A DNA stretch of 64,000 nt from Heyndrickxia acidicola. GTDB lineage: Bacteria > Bacillota > Bacilli > Bacillales > Bacillaceae_C. Position numbers and translations under genes: made by a program. Below are positions 15,817-28,769 of this stretch, piece by piece (the stretch's first letter is position 1; the number at the start of each line of letters is the position of its first letter). Where the stretch lies: contig NZ_KV440953.1 of assembly GCF_001636425.1 (NCBI RefSeq), positions 2,833,792 to 2,897,791 of the forward strand. The letters are read 5' to 3'. Below the pieces are notes generated by a model. It was not told the DNA's origin, searched no databases, and saw only the letters and a list, made by a program, of their open reading frames with translations.

Positions 15817-17598
15817 TTAGTAACGCAGGCCCGAGCCAAAAGAATACAGCCCCGGAATGCTCACCGGAAGCCTTCCCTCAGGATTTACTTCTCCAGCTAT
15901 TGCCTTTGCCAATGCTCTTGTAGAAATTTCCCCATTCCCATAAGTGAGTATATTCGCATTAACTTCCGGAAAGGCCATAATGTCGTAGGGATTTCTCATG
16001 GCCGCAATCACGATAGGCTTTTCGGTTTTTTCCAGCCCTTGAACAAATGCCTTCTGTGCACTATTTGTATTTGCGTTGTAAGTAGGAATAACGATTACAT
16101 CTGCATTTTTTGACTGATCGATTGCATTTTGGGTTTGATCAGCTGAAGGGGAGGTGGTCGTTTCTATCGATTCAATATTAAACCCTTTATCTCTTAAAAG
16201 GCCGGCAAGCTCTTGTGTATTTGCTGCAGCAGGCCCGGCAACCAGGACCCTTTGATGTTTGTTAAGAGGCAAAATATTATTTTCATTCTTCAAAAGAGTG
16301 ATACTCTTTTCTGTTATTTCATTCGCTGTAACCAAGCTCCCAGGAATTCCAATATTCTTTAACTCCTCCTTACTTGTTAAAGGCTCCTTTACAAGCCCTC
16401 TTTTATATTTTGCAAGGAGAATTCTTTCTACAGACTGGTCTAAACGCTGTTTGCTGATTACGTTGGATTTCACTGCTTTTAATACAGAATTATAAGCAAG
16501 TGGAACATCGGGAGGATTAAGCAGAATATCTGCTCCTGCATTGAAGGCAGCAACAGGCACCTGATCGGCTGGAAGCACATTTGCTCCCGCCATATCAAGG
16601 CTATCCGTTACAATCAGTCCTTTAAATCCAAGCTTGTTTCGAAGAATACCAGTCATAATCGGCTTGGACAATGTCGCCGGCAGACCTGATGAATCAAGTG
16701 CAGGAACGACGATATGTGCTGTCATGATGGCATCAACCCCTGATTTAATCGCTGCTTTAAAGGGTTTAAAATCTACATTTTCAAGAGTTTTGAGATCATG
16801 ATTTACAATTGGAAGCCCATAATGTGAATCGACATTCGTATCCCCGTGCCCAGGGAAATGCTTGCCTGCAGCCAGAACATTCCGGCTTTGTATACCGGTA
16901 ATTTCTGAAGTTCCCATTGCTGATACCAAGTCTGGATCAGAAGAGTAAGAACGGACACCGATGACAGGATTTTCCGGATTCACATTGACATCAAGGTCAG
17001 GTGCAAAGTCCATATTAATTCCCAGACTCTTAAGTTCTGTGCCAATAATCCTGCCGGTTTTTTCAGCAAAATAATTAGATCGTGCCGCTCCCAGCGCCAT
17101 ATTTCCAGGAAAAACCGTAGCTGGCTCCGTAACACGTGTGACTATTCCTCCCTCTTGATCTGTTGAAATGAATAATGGGATTTTGGATTTTTGATTCATG
17201 GCTATTTTCTGCAATCCATTCGAAAGGTTCTGAGCCTGAGCTGCGTCCAACGGCGTTCCAATATTCTGAGACCAATTAAAATAAATAACACCACCAATAT
17301 GATATTTCTCTATGATGTCTTTAAAGGTGGCTCCCCCGCGCTTATCATTTAGATTCGTTTCTTCATATGCAGGGTCGTCGGGAGTTTTTCCATAGGCATG
17401 AATAATAAATAGCTGTCCCACTTTTTCCTCAACTGACATGTGCCTAAGCTTCTCTTTCACCCACTTCATTGCCTGCTTATCCTGGTTCCCCCTTTGACTT
17501 TCCTTCTGCTTTCCCATGGCATTGGCTGAAAGTGACGTCGTTCCTAGTGAAAATAAAAGCAGAACCGACAAGGCAATGACACCAAGCCTTCTAAACAT
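15817..17598 (-). CDS. nagZ: Secreted beta-N-acetylglucosaminidase NagZ (GH3)
   Basis: This 593-residue exported glycosidase removes GlcNAc from GlcNAc-MurNAc peptides during wall turnover. A signal peptide starts MFRRLGVIALSVLLLFSLG. The GH3 barrel has KHFPGHGDTNVDSHYGLP, whose Asp/His dyad is the acid/base of Bacillus NagZ, and VTDSLDMAGA with the nucleophile Asp. A C-terminal alpha/beta domain follows (VLVAGPAAANTQELAG), as in the Gram-positive form. I use the ATG at 17596-17598 because GGGAGGAGAGG lies seven bases before it. It heads the nagZ-amiE-namZ group, and a GlcNAc PTS permease is encoded at 38350. Confidence 0.9.
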   Translation of the reverse strand: MFRRLGVIALSVLLLFSLGTTSLSANAMGKQKESQRGNQDKQAMKWVKEKLRHMSVEEKVGQLFIIHAYGKTPDDPAYEETNLNDKRGGATFKDIIEKYHIGGVIYFNWSQNIGTPLDAAQAQNLSNGLQKIAMNQKSKIPLFISTDQEGGIVTRVTEPATVFPGNMALGAARSNYFAEKTGRIIGTELKSLGINMDFAPDLDVNVNPENPVIGVRSYSSDPDLVSAMGTSEITGIQSRNVLAAGKHFPGHGDTNVDSHYGLPIVNHDLKTLENVDFKPFKAAIKSGVDAIMTAHIVVPALDSSGLPATLSKPIMTGILRNKLGFKGLIVTDSLDMAGANVLPADQVPVAAFNAGADILLNPPDVPLAYNSVLKAVKSNVISKQRLDQSVERILLAKYKRGLVKEPLTSKEELKNIGIPGSLVTANEITEKSITLLKNENNILPLNKHQRVLVAGPAAANTQELAGLLRDKGFNIESIETTTSPSADQTQNAIDQSKNADVIVIPTYNANTNSAQKAFVQGLEKTEKPIVIAAMRNPYDIMAFPEVNANILTYGNGEISTRALAKAIAGEVNPEGRLPVSIPGLYSFGSGLRY

Positions 17599-17616
17599 GT
17601 GATCCTCTCCTCCCAT

Positions 17617-18193
17617 TTATTTGAAAAGGTTTTCATTTCCAGTCTATCAACAGACGTTTAATTGTCTATACAACTTTCGCCCTCTTTTATTTTGAATTTT
17701 CATTTATTTCGACACCATTTTCCTATGTCTTTTCACATATTATTTATAAATTTCCATCTGCCATTCTCACATCTCCATGTTCCTTCACCCATTTAGGATA
17801 TTCTCTTTTAAGACTTCAGCCGAACTAAAATTATTTCAAGAACCTATTAGCTGCACTCTTTCAATCTTTTAATAAAATTTCTTATTCCACTCTAATACTA
17901 AGAATGCGTCCAAACTATTATATTGAAATACTATTATTCTTCTTATTCCTGACAGACCCAGGAACAATCATAGCGAATCTAAGCCTGAACCATCTCCCTT
18001 CCTGCTTCCTTTTTCAAAGGAGTCTTGCATAACCCCCTCCCCCTCCATTTCATTCGAACCGATCAGAATTAAGTTTTAAAAAAGCATATTTGAATGTATT
18101 TTCAAAATTTTTTTAAAAACTTTTCAACGGCTTCATAAAGGCAATGAAACCGCTATCATTATTTTAGATTCTTTTGAATTGTCAGTTTTTTTG
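17617..18193. other. Spacer between nagZ and ilvD, no gene seen
   Basis: This AT-rich divergent spacer must hold the nagZ promoter. I see no reading frame with a ribosome binding site, no strong terminator and no repeat family member. Weak matches to the CodY box (for example 18096-18110) have too many mismatches to call. Confidence 0.5.
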
Positions 18194-18222
18194 TTGACCA
18201 AGATTTTGAATGGTTGTATGAT
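18194..18222 (+). promoter_or_regulatory. SigA-type promoter of ilvD
   Basis: TTGACC (18194-18199) and TATGAT (18217-18222) are 17 bp apart. The transcript would carry a ~140 nt leader to the ilvD ATG, including a GACAGG/CCTGTC hairpin near 18326-18352. No T-box consensus is visible in this leader. Confidence 0.65.
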
Positions 18223-18372
18223 AGTCGACAACAAAGCTTTTCTATATATCAATCAAGCAAATGTATAGCATACGCAGCTTTGAAAAGAGCCAGATTTTCT
18301 CAACGAATTATGACAAAGAAGACAGGTAAGATCAACGTTTTGCCCTGTCAGAAAAGAATCAGGAGGCTAGAA

Positions 18373-20040
18373 ATGCGAAGCGACATGATTAAAAAGGGGA
18401 TGGACCGTGCCCCGCATCGCAGTCTGTTATACGCAGCCGGGGTTAAAACAAGCGATCTGGATAAACCATTTATCGGTGTCTGTAATTCTTATATAGACAT
18501 TATTCCAGGACATAAGCATTTAAATCAATTTGCAGAAGTTGTAAAAGAAGCCATTAGAGAGGCCGGCGGCATTCCCTTTGAATTCAATACCATTGGTGTT
18601 GATGATGGAATTGCGATGGGGCATATCGGGATGCGCTACTCCCTGCCAAGCCGCGAAATCATTGCGGACAGTGCTGAAACAGTGATTAACGCTCATTGGT
18701 TTGACGGAGTTTTCTATATTCCAAACTGCGACAAGATTACTCCAGGAATGTTGATGGCTGCAGCCAGGACTAATGTTCCTTCTGTATTTGTATCCGGAGG
18801 GCCGATGGAAGCAGGTGTATCAACAAGCGGAAAGACGCTTTCCCTCGCTTCTGTTTTTGAGGGCGTTGGCGCTTATAACAAGGGCTCCATCAGCCAGCAG
18901 GAACTGCTAGAGCTTGAAACACTCGCCTGTCCAACTTGCGGGTCCTGCTCAGGAATGTTTACAGCAAATTCCATGAACTGCTTGATGGAGATTCTGGGCA
19001 TGACCGTTCCTGGCAACGGAACCATTGTCGCTACTTCTGAAGAAAGGCATGATCTTATTCGGCAGGCTGCATCGCATTTGATGGAATTGGTAAAAAAGGA
19101 TATCCGCCCACGGGATATTATGACGAAAGAAGCCTTTGATAATGCCTTTGCCCTTGATATGGCAATGGGCGGGTCAACCAACACCGTCCTTCATACATTG
19201 GCCATTGCCCATGAAGCCGGAGTGGATTACGATTTGCACGAGATTAATCGTATCGCTGAGGAGGTCCCTTACTTATCCAAGATAAGCCCAGCATCAGACT
19301 ATTCCATTCAGGATGTCCATTATGCAGGAGGCGTCAGTGCCATCATCCATGAGCTCTGCCAAATAGAAGGACTTATCAATAAAAACTGTATCACCGTTAC
19401 GGGAAAAACAATTGAAGAAAATGTGGAGAATGCAAAAATACTAGATTCAAACGTAATTAGGACAAAGGAGAACCCATATAGCCCTGTTGGCGGCCTCTCC
19501 ATTCTGTTTGGCAACATAGCCCCTGATGGCGGTGTTATTAAAGTGGGAGCTGTAGATCCTGCTATTAAAAGCTTTCTAGGTGAAGCGATCGTTTTCGAAT
19601 CACAGGAAGAAGCACAAGCTGGAATTGATAACGGCACTGTCAAAGCTGGAAATGTGGTCGTTATACGATATGAAGGTCCAAAAGGCGGGCCGGGAATGCC
19701 GGAAATGCTGGCACCTACTGCCGCTATCGCAGGCCGCGGGCTGGATAAAGAGGTCGCACTAATCACAGATGGCCGTTTTTCCGGAGCAAGCCGAGGCATT
19801 TCAGTGGGACATATATCACCTGAAGCTGCAGAAGGCGGACCTATTGCTTTTATAGAGAATGGCGACCCCATTTTAATTGATTTAAAGACACGCTCCATCG
19901 AACTGCTTGTCGATGACACCATCCTTGCAGAAAGAAAGAAAACATGGAAAAAGCCCGAGCCTAAAATCCAATCAGGATACCTGGCCAAGTATGCAAAACT
20001 TGTAACCTCTGCGAGTACGGGCGGAATTATGAAAATCTAA
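18373..20040 (+). CDS. ilvD: Dihydroxy-acid dehydratase
   Basis: IlvD converts dihydroxy-isovalerate and dihydroxy-methylvalerate to the keto acids that precede valine, leucine and isoleucine. The 555-residue protein has the iron-sulfur and Mg-binding landmarks NCDKITPGM and [18 protein letters not shown], plus the C-terminal [20 protein letters not shown] motif. The ATG at 18373 follows CAGGAGG and yields [17 protein letters not shown], the usual family start; the open frame runs further upstream but without homology. It has its own promoter and precedes a T-box, an arrangement unlike B. subtilis, where ilvD stands apart from ilvB. Confidence 0.96.
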   Translation: MRSDMIKKGMDRAPHRSLLYAAGVKTSDLDKPFIGVCNSYIDIIPGHKHLNQFAEVVKEAIREAGGIPFEFNTIGVDDGIAMGHIGMRYSLPSREIIADSAETVINAHWFDGVFYIPNCDKITPGMLMAAARTNVPSVFVSGGPMEAGVSTSGKTLSLASVFEGVGAYNKGSISQQELLELETLACPTCGSCSGMFTANSMNCLMEILGMTVPGNGTIVATSEERHDLIRQAASHLMELVKKDIRPRDIMTKEAFDNAFALDMAMGGSTNTVLHTLAIAHEAGVDYDLHEINRIAEEVPYLSKISPASDYSIQDVHYAGGVSAIIHELCQIEGLINKNCITVTGKTIEENVENAKILDSNVIRTKENPYSPVGGLSILFGNIAPDGGVIKVGAVDPAIKSFLGEAIVFESQEEAQAGIDNGTVKAGNVVVIRYEGPKGGPGMPEMLAPTAAIAGRGLDKEVALITDGRFSGASRGISVGHISPEAAEGGPIAFIENGDPILIDLKTRSIELLVDDTILAERKKTWKKPEPKIQSGYLAKYAKLVTSASTGGIMKI

Positions 20041-20082
20041 TCTTACCAATTGTAAATCATTTCCAAAAACAAAATAACCAAA

Positions 20083-20398
20083 TCGTTGACGGGAATAAAG
20101 GAATAGGTATCCGTATTTTCAGAGAGCCGGGGTTGCTGGAAGCCCGGTAATACCGCTTATTCTGACATCCTCCCTGAGTATTGGACTGAACGGGCACCGC
20201 TCTAATAGGTTCAATCAGGTATGCAATCAGTACCTGTTATCAAAAGAAACAGCTTCCTGGGTTGTGAAGCTGCTTCATGAGACAGTATTCGCAAGACTAC
20301 TGTAAAGTCGGGTGGTACCGAGAGAGCAAAGGCCTTTTCTCCCCGATTATACTGACATTTTTAGTGCAGTTTAATCGGTTGTAAATGAGGCCTTTTTA
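20083..20398 (+). ncRNA. T-box riboswitch, branched-chain amino acid type
   Basis: The leader before ilvB has a Stem I closed by CGTT/AACG with GAATAGGTAT pairing to ATACCGCTTATTC, an AGAGAGCCGG distal region, and the conserved T-box GGGTGGTACC (20310-20319) that pairs with the acceptor end of uncharged tRNA. It is followed by a terminator in which AAAGGCC.. and CCGATTA pair with TAATCGG and AGGCCTTTTT (20328-20398). Candidate specifier codons in the Stem I loop are ATC (Ile) and CTC (Leu), at 20167-20172, and I cannot decide between them. By family knowledge, starvation for the cognate amino acid lets transcription proceed into ilvBNC-leuABCD. Confidence 0.92.
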
Positions 20399-20489
20399 CT
20401 ATGGGCTGATTCTTTTGTCAGAATTTCTGTCAGCTTATTACAGCAAAATCATTTTAATAAGCAAAACCATTACGAGGAGGGATTATTTC

Positions 20490-22214
20490 ATGAAGCTAGA
20501 AGCAAGTCCGGAAGTCCAACATAGCACAGCTCTCCGTACAGGCGCAGATCTTTTAATCGACTGCTTAATTGAAGAAGGTGTCACAACGTTATTTGGATAT
20601 CCGGGTGGTGCTGTACTTCCAATCTACGATGCCATTTTTCGAGCCCGGGATTCTATTAAACATATTCTATTCAGGCATGAACAAGGATCCATCCATGCTG
20701 CAGAAGGCTATGCACGCATAACCGGGAAGCCTGGAGTCGTCATTGCAACATCTGGACCGGGCGCAACCAACCTGGTAACCGGGATTACTGATGCGATGAT
20801 GGATTCCCTGCCCCTTGTCGTTTTTACCGGCCAGGTTGCACGGAATGTCATTGGAACAGATGCCTTTCAGGAAGCAGATATTTTAGCCATCACAACGCCC
20901 ATTACAAAGCATAACTATCAGGTGCAGTCGATTGAAGAGATGCCCAGAATCATTAAAGAAGCTTTTCATATCGCTTCTACTGGCCGTCCTGGTCCAGTTG
21001 TCATCGACGTTCCTAAGGATATTTCAGCAGGTACAGTTACTTCTGCACCAAAAAAAGTTCAGTTCCATCTTCCCGGCTATCAGCCGACAACAAAGCCAAA
21101 TCCACTCCAGCTGAAAAAGCTGGCAGATGCGATTTCAAAAGCTCATAAGCCCGTGGTTTTGGCAGGTGCTGGGATCCTTCACAGCAAAGCGTCTGACATT
21201 TTAAGAATCTTTGCGGAAAAACACAGGCTCCCAGTCACTACGACTCTTCTCGGATTGGGAAGCTTTCCAGGGAACAGTCCCCTTTCGTTAGGAATGGCAG
21301 GCATGCACGGAACCTATGCTGCCAACATGGCGCTTTATGAATGCGACCTTCTCATTAATATCGGTGCACGCTTTGATGATCGGTTAACTGGAAATCTTAA
21401 GTTCTTTGCACCTCAGGCAAAGGTCGCCCATATCGACATCGATCCGGCGGAGATCAGCAAAACAGTACCTGCCGATATCCCGATAGTAGCAGATGCAAAA
21501 GAAGCCATTACAGAACTGCTTAAGCTGAGCCACTCTTCTCCCCTGCATGATGATTGGCTGGAAAAATTAAAAGCTAACAAGGAGAATTACCCGCTTTGGT
21601 ACCAGAACCGTCAGGATCAGTTGTGCGCTCAATGGGTCATCCAGGCAGTTCATAAGATTTCAAAGGGAAAAGCGATTGTAACAACAGATGTAGGACAGCA
21701 TCAAATGTGGGCAGCCCAACACTATTCCTTCACCGAGCCGCACCGCTGGGTCACATCAGGAGGACTGGGAACAATGGGCTTTGGATTCCCCGCAGCAATT
21801 GGAGCACAGATTGCAGCACCTGATAGTACGGTTGTAGCGATTGTTGGGGACGGCGGATTTCAAATGACGCTGCAAGAGCTGTCCGTCATACGGGAGAGGA
21901 ACCTGCCGGTCAAGATTATCATTGTCAATAACGGTGCACTCGGAATGGTGCGCCAATGGCAGGAAGAGTTCTATGAAAAACGTTATTCGGAATCGCTGCT
22001 ATATACCCAGCCTGATTTTGTCAAATTGGCAGAAAGCTACGGCATCCGTGGTTTCAAAGTCGAAACGCAGGAAGAACTGATTGTCACCCTTCCGGAAGTG
22101 TTTGATTGCGATGGCCCAGTTCTTGTCGATTGCAGTGTACTTCAACAAGAGAATGTGTATCCCATGATTGCCCCAGGCAAAGGATTGCATGAAATGATTG
22201 GAGTGAAACCATGA
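20490..22214 (+). CDS. ilvB: Acetolactate synthase large subunit
   Basis: The catalytic subunit of acetohydroxyacid synthase joins pyruvate to pyruvate or 2-oxobutyrate using thiamine diphosphate. The 574-residue protein has the ThDP-activating Glu in [16 protein letters not shown], the FAD/central domain, and the [19 protein letters not shown] diphosphate-binding motif. I start it at the ATG at 20490, after GAGGAGG; the frame is open further upstream but only through the T-box terminator. It overlaps ilvN by four bases (ATGA), so the two subunits are translationally coupled. Length equals that of the B. subtilis enzyme. Confidence 0.97.
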   Translation: MKLEASPEVQHSTALRTGADLLIDCLIEEGVTTLFGYPGGAVLPIYDAIFRARDSIKHILFRHEQGSIHAAEGYARITGKPGVVIATSGPGATNLVTGITDAMMDSLPLVVFTGQVARNVIGTDAFQEADILAITTPITKHNYQVQSIEEMPRIIKEAFHIASTGRPGPVVIDVPKDISAGTVTSAPKKVQFHLPGYQPTTKPNPLQLKKLADAISKAHKPVVLAGAGILHSKASDILRIFAEKHRLPVTTTLLGLGSFPGNSPLSLGMAGMHGTYAANMALYECDLLINIGARFDDRLTGNLKFFAPQAKVAHIDIDPAEISKTVPADIPIVADAKEAITELLKLSHSSPLHDDWLEKLKANKENYPLWYQNRQDQLCAQWVIQAVHKISKGKAIVTTDVGQHQMWAAQHYSFTEPHRWVTSGGLGTMGFGFPAAIGAQIAAPDSTVVAIVGDGGFQMTLQELSVIRERNLPVKIIIVNNGALGMVRQWQEEFYEKRYSESLLYTQPDFVKLAESYGIRGFKVETQEELIVTLPEVFDCDGPVLVDCSVLQQENVYPMIAPGKGLHEMIGVKP

Positions 22215-22732
22215 AACGAATTATAACCGCAACGGTTCAGAATCACAGCGGGGTGCTGAACCGGATAACAGGGCTTTTACAAAGACGGCAATTCAACATT
22301 GAAAGCATTTCTGTAGGTCCCACTGAAGCTGAAGGCATTTCAAAAATGACACTTGTAGTGGAGGTGGAAGATGAATTAAGGCTGGAACAAGTGACAAAGC
22401 AGCTCCATAAGCAAATTGATGTACTGAAGGTATCTGATATTACAGATAAAGCCATTGTGGCAAGAGAGCTTGCACTTATAAAGGTCTCAAGCAGCTCACA
22501 GCTTCGAAGCGAGATACATGGAATTATAGAACCTTTCAGGGCTTCCATTATTGATGTCAGCAAAGACAGCCTCGCTGTTCAAGTAACAGGTAAACCCGAG
22601 AAAATTGAAGCATTGATCGAGCTGCTCCGCCCTTATGGGATTAAAGAGCTTGCAAGAACCGGGCTAACTGCATTTTTGCGGGGACACCAGCCGCAGGTAG
22701 CAGAGCTTCCCTCTTTTACTTTAACGAAGTAA
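22211..22732 (+). CDS. ilvN: Acetolactate synthase small subunit
   Basis: This 173-residue regulatory subunit has an N-terminal ACT domain ([20 protein letters not shown], residues 4-23, then [12 protein letters not shown]) that mediates feedback by valine. A second ACT-like domain follows ([20 protein letters not shown]). Its ATG overlaps the ilvB stop. It works only as a complex with IlvB. The symbol ilvH is also used. Confidence 0.96.
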   Translation: MKRIITATVQNHSGVLNRITGLLQRRQFNIESISVGPTEAEGISKMTLVVEVEDELRLEQVTKQLHKQIDVLKVSDITDKAIVARELALIKVSSSSQLRSEIHGIIEPFRASIIDVSKDSLAVQVTGKPEKIEALIELLRPYGIKELARTGLTAFLRGHQPQVAELPSFTLTK

Positions 22733-22793
22733 ACAGAGCAAATGGAAAAGATACAGGTCCAAAAAACAATAATGATGGAAAAGAGGATGATGA

Positions 22794-25368
<2,575 letters not shown>

Positions 25369-25442
25369 ACAGCTTATCGCATTCAATGGCTAGGCCGGTA
25401 AAAGAGCTATAAAAGAACGTATCCAAAATAAGGAGGCCCAAC

Positions 25443-26549
25443 ATGGACAAAAAAATCGTACTGCTCCCTGGTGATGGAATTGGGCAGGAAGTCATTCATT
25501 CTGCTAAGGAAATTCTTCATGCAGTCGCTCAAGAATTTAAACATACCTTTACTTTTGAATCCCATGACATAGGAGGAACTGCTGTCGATCTTCATGGTAC
25601 TCCTCTTCCGGATTCTACTGTTGAAGCCTGCAAAAAGGCGGATGCAGTCTTGCTTGGAGCTGTTGGAGGACCTAAATGGGATCTCAACCCTTCCCATTTG
25701 CGTCCGGAAAAAGGTTTACTCGGAATCCGGAAGGAGCTCGGCCTGTTTGCAAACCTAAGACCGATTAAAGGATTTAAAAAACTGCTGCCTTCTTCCCCTC
25801 TTAAACAGGAGGTCATTGAGGGCAGTGATCTTCTGATCGTGAGAGAGCTCACTGGCGGATTATATTTCGGCACCCCAAGTGAAAGACGGGAGAATGGAAA
25901 CTCAGTTGTGGATACGCTCTTTTATACCAGAAAAGAAATTGAAAGAATTGTAGACAAAGCCTTTCAAGCTGCAATGAAGCGAAAAAAACAACTAACCTCT
26001 GTTGATAAAGCCAATGTTCTTGAATCCAGTAAACTTTGGCGCGAAATTGTAGAAGAAAAAAAAGCAGCATATCCTGAAGTCGTGGTTCAGCATATGCTTG
26101 TAGATTCAACGGCCATGAAGCTTATTACCAACCCTTCTCAATTTGATGTAATCGTCACTGAAAATATGTTTGGGGACATTCTTAGCGATGAAGCTTCTGT
26201 TCTAACAGGTTCACTGGGCATGCTCCCTTCTGCAAGCTTAAGGGACGACGGGGTCGGACTTTACGAACCGGTACATGGTTCCGCCCCTGACATTGCCGGG
26301 CAAGGGATCGCCAATCCCCTTGCCATGATCTTATCAGCAGCACTTATGCTCCGCTATTCTTTTGGTTTGGAAGAGGAAGCAAAGCTGGTAGAGGATGCCG
26401 TTCAATCGATCCTTGATGAAGGCTACCATACACCTGACCTGAAGATGGAATCCGGAGTAACGGTGGGCACCTCGGAAATGACCAGACTGATAGCCGATTA
26501 TATTCAAACTCGTAATGCATCAAGCTGCATCCTAAGCTGTTATATTTAA
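25443..26549 (+). CDS. leuB: 3-isopropylmalate dehydrogenase
   Basis: LeuB oxidatively decarboxylates 3-isopropylmalate with NAD. The 368-residue protein has the dinucleotide start LLPGDGIGQEV, the substrate loop ELTGGLYFG, VDSTAMKLITNPSQFDVIVT and the Mg-binding ENMFGDILSDEASVLTGSLG, then the NAD-binding GSAPDIAGQGIANP. The extreme C-terminus (NASSCILSCYI) is unlike the usual family ending and may be a small local change. An AAGGAGG site precedes the ATG. Confidence 0.96.
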   Translation: MDKKIVLLPGDGIGQEVIHSAKEILHAVAQEFKHTFTFESHDIGGTAVDLHGTPLPDSTVEACKKADAVLLGAVGGPKWDLNPSHLRPEKGLLGIRKELGLFANLRPIKGFKKLLPSSPLKQEVIEGSDLLIVRELTGGLYFGTPSERRENGNSVVDTLFYTRKEIERIVDKAFQAAMKRKKQLTSVDKANVLESSKLWREIVEEKKAAYPEVVVQHMLVDSTAMKLITNPSQFDVIVTENMFGDILSDEASVLTGSLGMLPSASLRDDGVGLYEPVHGSAPDIAGQGIANPLAMILSAALMLRYSFGLEEEAKLVEDAVQSILDEGYHTPDLKMESGVTVGTSEMTRLIADYIQTRNASSCILSCYI

Positions 26550-26580
26550 CCTTTTGCCCTTTTAAAAAGGAGGAACAAAC

Positions 26581-28002
26581 ATGACAAAGCCAAGAACCAT
26601 TATTGAAAAAATCTGGGAAAACCATATTGTCCATCAGGAGGAAGGAAAGCCTGATCTATTATATATTGATTTACATTTAGTACATGAGGTCACTTCTCCG
26701 CAAGCCTTTGAAGGCTTGCGGATGAATGGCCGAAAGGTGCGCCAGCCCGGCCGAACCTTTGCCACAATGGATCATAATGTCCCTACCCGCAACCGGCATG
26801 TTTTAAATGATCCGGTTTCAAAGAAGCAAATTGAAACACTAAGGAAGAATTGCGAAGAGTTTGGCATTACACTTGCTGGTATGGATCATCCTGATAATGG
26901 AATTGTACATGTAATCGGGCCGGAATTAGGACTTACACAGCCAGGAAAAACCATTGTCTGCGGGGATAGCCACACTTCCACCCACGGGGCATTTGGAGCC
27001 CTCGCATTTGGAATCGGGACCAGCGAGGTGGAGCATGTGCTCGCTACACAAACCCTTTGGCAATCCAAACCAAAAACACTTAATGTCAAGGTAAATGGCA
27101 GACTGGGCACAGGTGTAACAGCCAAGGATTTAATTCTTGCCATTATTGCCAAGTTTGGCGTAAACTTCGGAACCGGCCATGTCATTGAATTTACAGGCGA
27201 AGCCATTCGTACCCTTTCTATGGAAGAAAGGATGACCGTTTGCAATATGTCTATTGAAGCAGGTGCACGTGCCGGCCTGATTACACCTGATGAAACCACA
27301 TTCCAATACGTATTGGGCAGAAAGCACGCTCCTCAGGGCGCAGAATTCGAAAAAGCTGTAGAACGCTGGAAACAGCTGGCTACCGACGAAGGTGCTGACT
27401 ATGATGTAACCTGCGAAATTAATGCAGATGAAATAGAACCGCAGGTTACTTGGGGAACCAATCCAAGCATGTGTATTCCTGTAAGCGGAGCCGTCCCCAC
27501 AGTTGAAAATCAAATAAATGACACAGAAAAAGAAGCTGTACAGCGGGCCCTGGCTTACATGGGACTCGTTGGCGGAGAACCCATTTCCAGCGTCATCATT
27601 GACCACGTGTTTATTGGCTCCTGCACCAACTCGCGGTTAAGCGATCTTCGTAAAGCAGCGAATGTTATTAAAGGTCATAAGGTAAGCCCTTCTGTTAAAG
27701 CAATCGTTGTTCCTGGTTCACACACTGTTAAATTGGCTGCGGAAGAAGAAGGATTAGACACCATTTTTAAAGAAGCGGGTTTTGAATGGCGGGATGCCGG
27801 CTGCAGTATGTGTCTTGCAATGAATGATGACATCGTGCCGCCAGGTGGCCGCTGTGCTTCCACCTCCAACCGTAATTTTGAAGGCCGCCAAGGAAACGGA
27901 GCCAGAACTCATCTTGTGAGTCCTGAAATGGCTGCAGCCGCTGCCATTGCCGGCCATTTTGTGGATGTTCGGGAGTTTTCCAATCTATTTACTCATTCCT
28001 AG
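26581..28002 (+). CDS. leuC: 3-isopropylmalate dehydratase large subunit
   Basis: This 473-residue aconitase-family subunit isomerises 2- to 3-isopropylmalate together with LeuD. The 4Fe-4S ligands are in [15 protein letters not shown] and [12 protein letters not shown], and [20 protein letters not shown] is the family's substrate-side motif. AAGGAGG precedes the ATG. It lies in the leuABCD run with short spacers. Confidence 0.97.
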   Translation: MTKPRTIIEKIWENHIVHQEEGKPDLLYIDLHLVHEVTSPQAFEGLRMNGRKVRQPGRTFATMDHNVPTRNRHVLNDPVSKKQIETLRKNCEEFGITLAGMDHPDNGIVHVIGPELGLTQPGKTIVCGDSHTSTHGAFGALAFGIGTSEVEHVLATQTLWQSKPKTLNVKVNGRLGTGVTAKDLILAIIAKFGVNFGTGHVIEFTGEAIRTLSMEERMTVCNMSIEAGARAGLITPDETTFQYVLGRKHAPQGAEFEKAVERWKQLATDEGADYDVTCEINADEIEPQVTWGTNPSMCIPVSGAVPTVENQINDTEKEAVQRALAYMGLVGGEPISSVIIDHVFIGSCTNSRLSDLRKAANVIKGHKVSPSVKAIVVPGSHTVKLAAEEEGLDTIFKEAGFEWRDAGCSMCLAMNDDIVPPGGRCASTSNRNFEGRQGNGARTHLVSPEMAAAAAIAGHFVDVREFSNLFTHS

Positions 28003-28015
28003 GAGGGACTTTTAA

Positions 28016-28606
28016 GTGGAACCACTTCGTATTCATACAGGAACTGTTTATCCGTTAAATCGAACCAATGTAGACACAGACCAAATCATTCCTAAACAAT
28101 TTTTGAAGAGAATTGAGCGCCAGGGATTTGGGCAGTTTCTTTTTTACAACTGGCGCTTTGATGACGAGGGAAATGAACGAAAAGATTTTTCATTGAATGA
28201 TCCCAAATATAAAAATGTATCGATATTGGTATCAGGTGATAATTTCGGGTGCGGTTCATCGAGAGAACATGCCCCATGGGCGATTCAAGATTTTGGTTTT
28301 AAAGTGATCATAGCACCCGGATTTGCAGATATTTTTAAAAACAATTGCATTAAAACAGGTATCCTTCCTCTTCAGCTAAAAGAGGAACAGGTCCAGGAAA
28401 TCATGAAAAAAGCTCAGTCAGAATCTTATCACATGACGATCAATCTTGAAGAACAAACGGCAAGTGATGAGAATGGATTGAACTATTCCTTTGAAATTGC
28501 TCCTTATTCAAAAGAAATACTCATCAATGGATGGGATGAAATTGGAGTAACCTTAACATATGACGATAAAATTGTGTTATATGAAAATACTAGGCTTTCT
28601 TCGTAA
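28016..28606 (+). CDS. leuD: 3-isopropylmalate dehydratase small subunit
   Basis: This 196-residue swivelling-domain subunit completes the isopropylmalate isomerase. The family signature NTDQIIPKQFLK appears here as NVDTDQIIPKQFLKRIER, and NFGCGSSREHAPWA is the substrate loop. The start is GTG (28016) after AGGAGGG. It closes the leu genes; a 160 bp spacer separates it from the threonine dehydratase gene. Confidence 0.96.
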   Translation: MEPLRIHTGTVYPLNRTNVDTDQIIPKQFLKRIERQGFGQFLFYNWRFDDEGNERKDFSLNDPKYKNVSILVSGDNFGCGSSREHAPWAIQDFGFKVIIAPGFADIFKNNCIKTGILPLQLKEEQVQEIMKKAQSESYHMTINLEEQTASDENGLNYSFEIAPYSKEILINGWDEIGVTLTYDDKIVLYENTRLSS

Positions 28607-28769
28607 ATTTTGCAGCGAATGCTTTATGAATAGATGCCAAGCAGAACGTCAGAATTCGGATGTATTCTATTAGAAAAAGCAAAAACAATTCAGAAACAGA
28701 CATAAACTAAAACCTTAGGAGCGTGAACCCATTGGGAATTGCTTAACGGCTAATCTGATAAACGAAGCA

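Noticed and set aside
18096-18191. CodY-box-like sequences before ilvD
   Set aside because: The best candidates differ from AATTTTCWGAAAATT at several positions, so they are not better than chance in AT-rich DNA.
18214-18372. Open frame extending ilvD upstream by 53 codons
   Set aside because: It begins inside the promoter -10 box, lacks a ribosome binding site and family similarity, and the ATG at 18373 has a proper CAGGAGG.
20385-20489. Open frame extending ilvB upstream
   Set aside because: It starts within the T-box terminator; the ATG at 20490 has GAGGAGG and gives the standard length.
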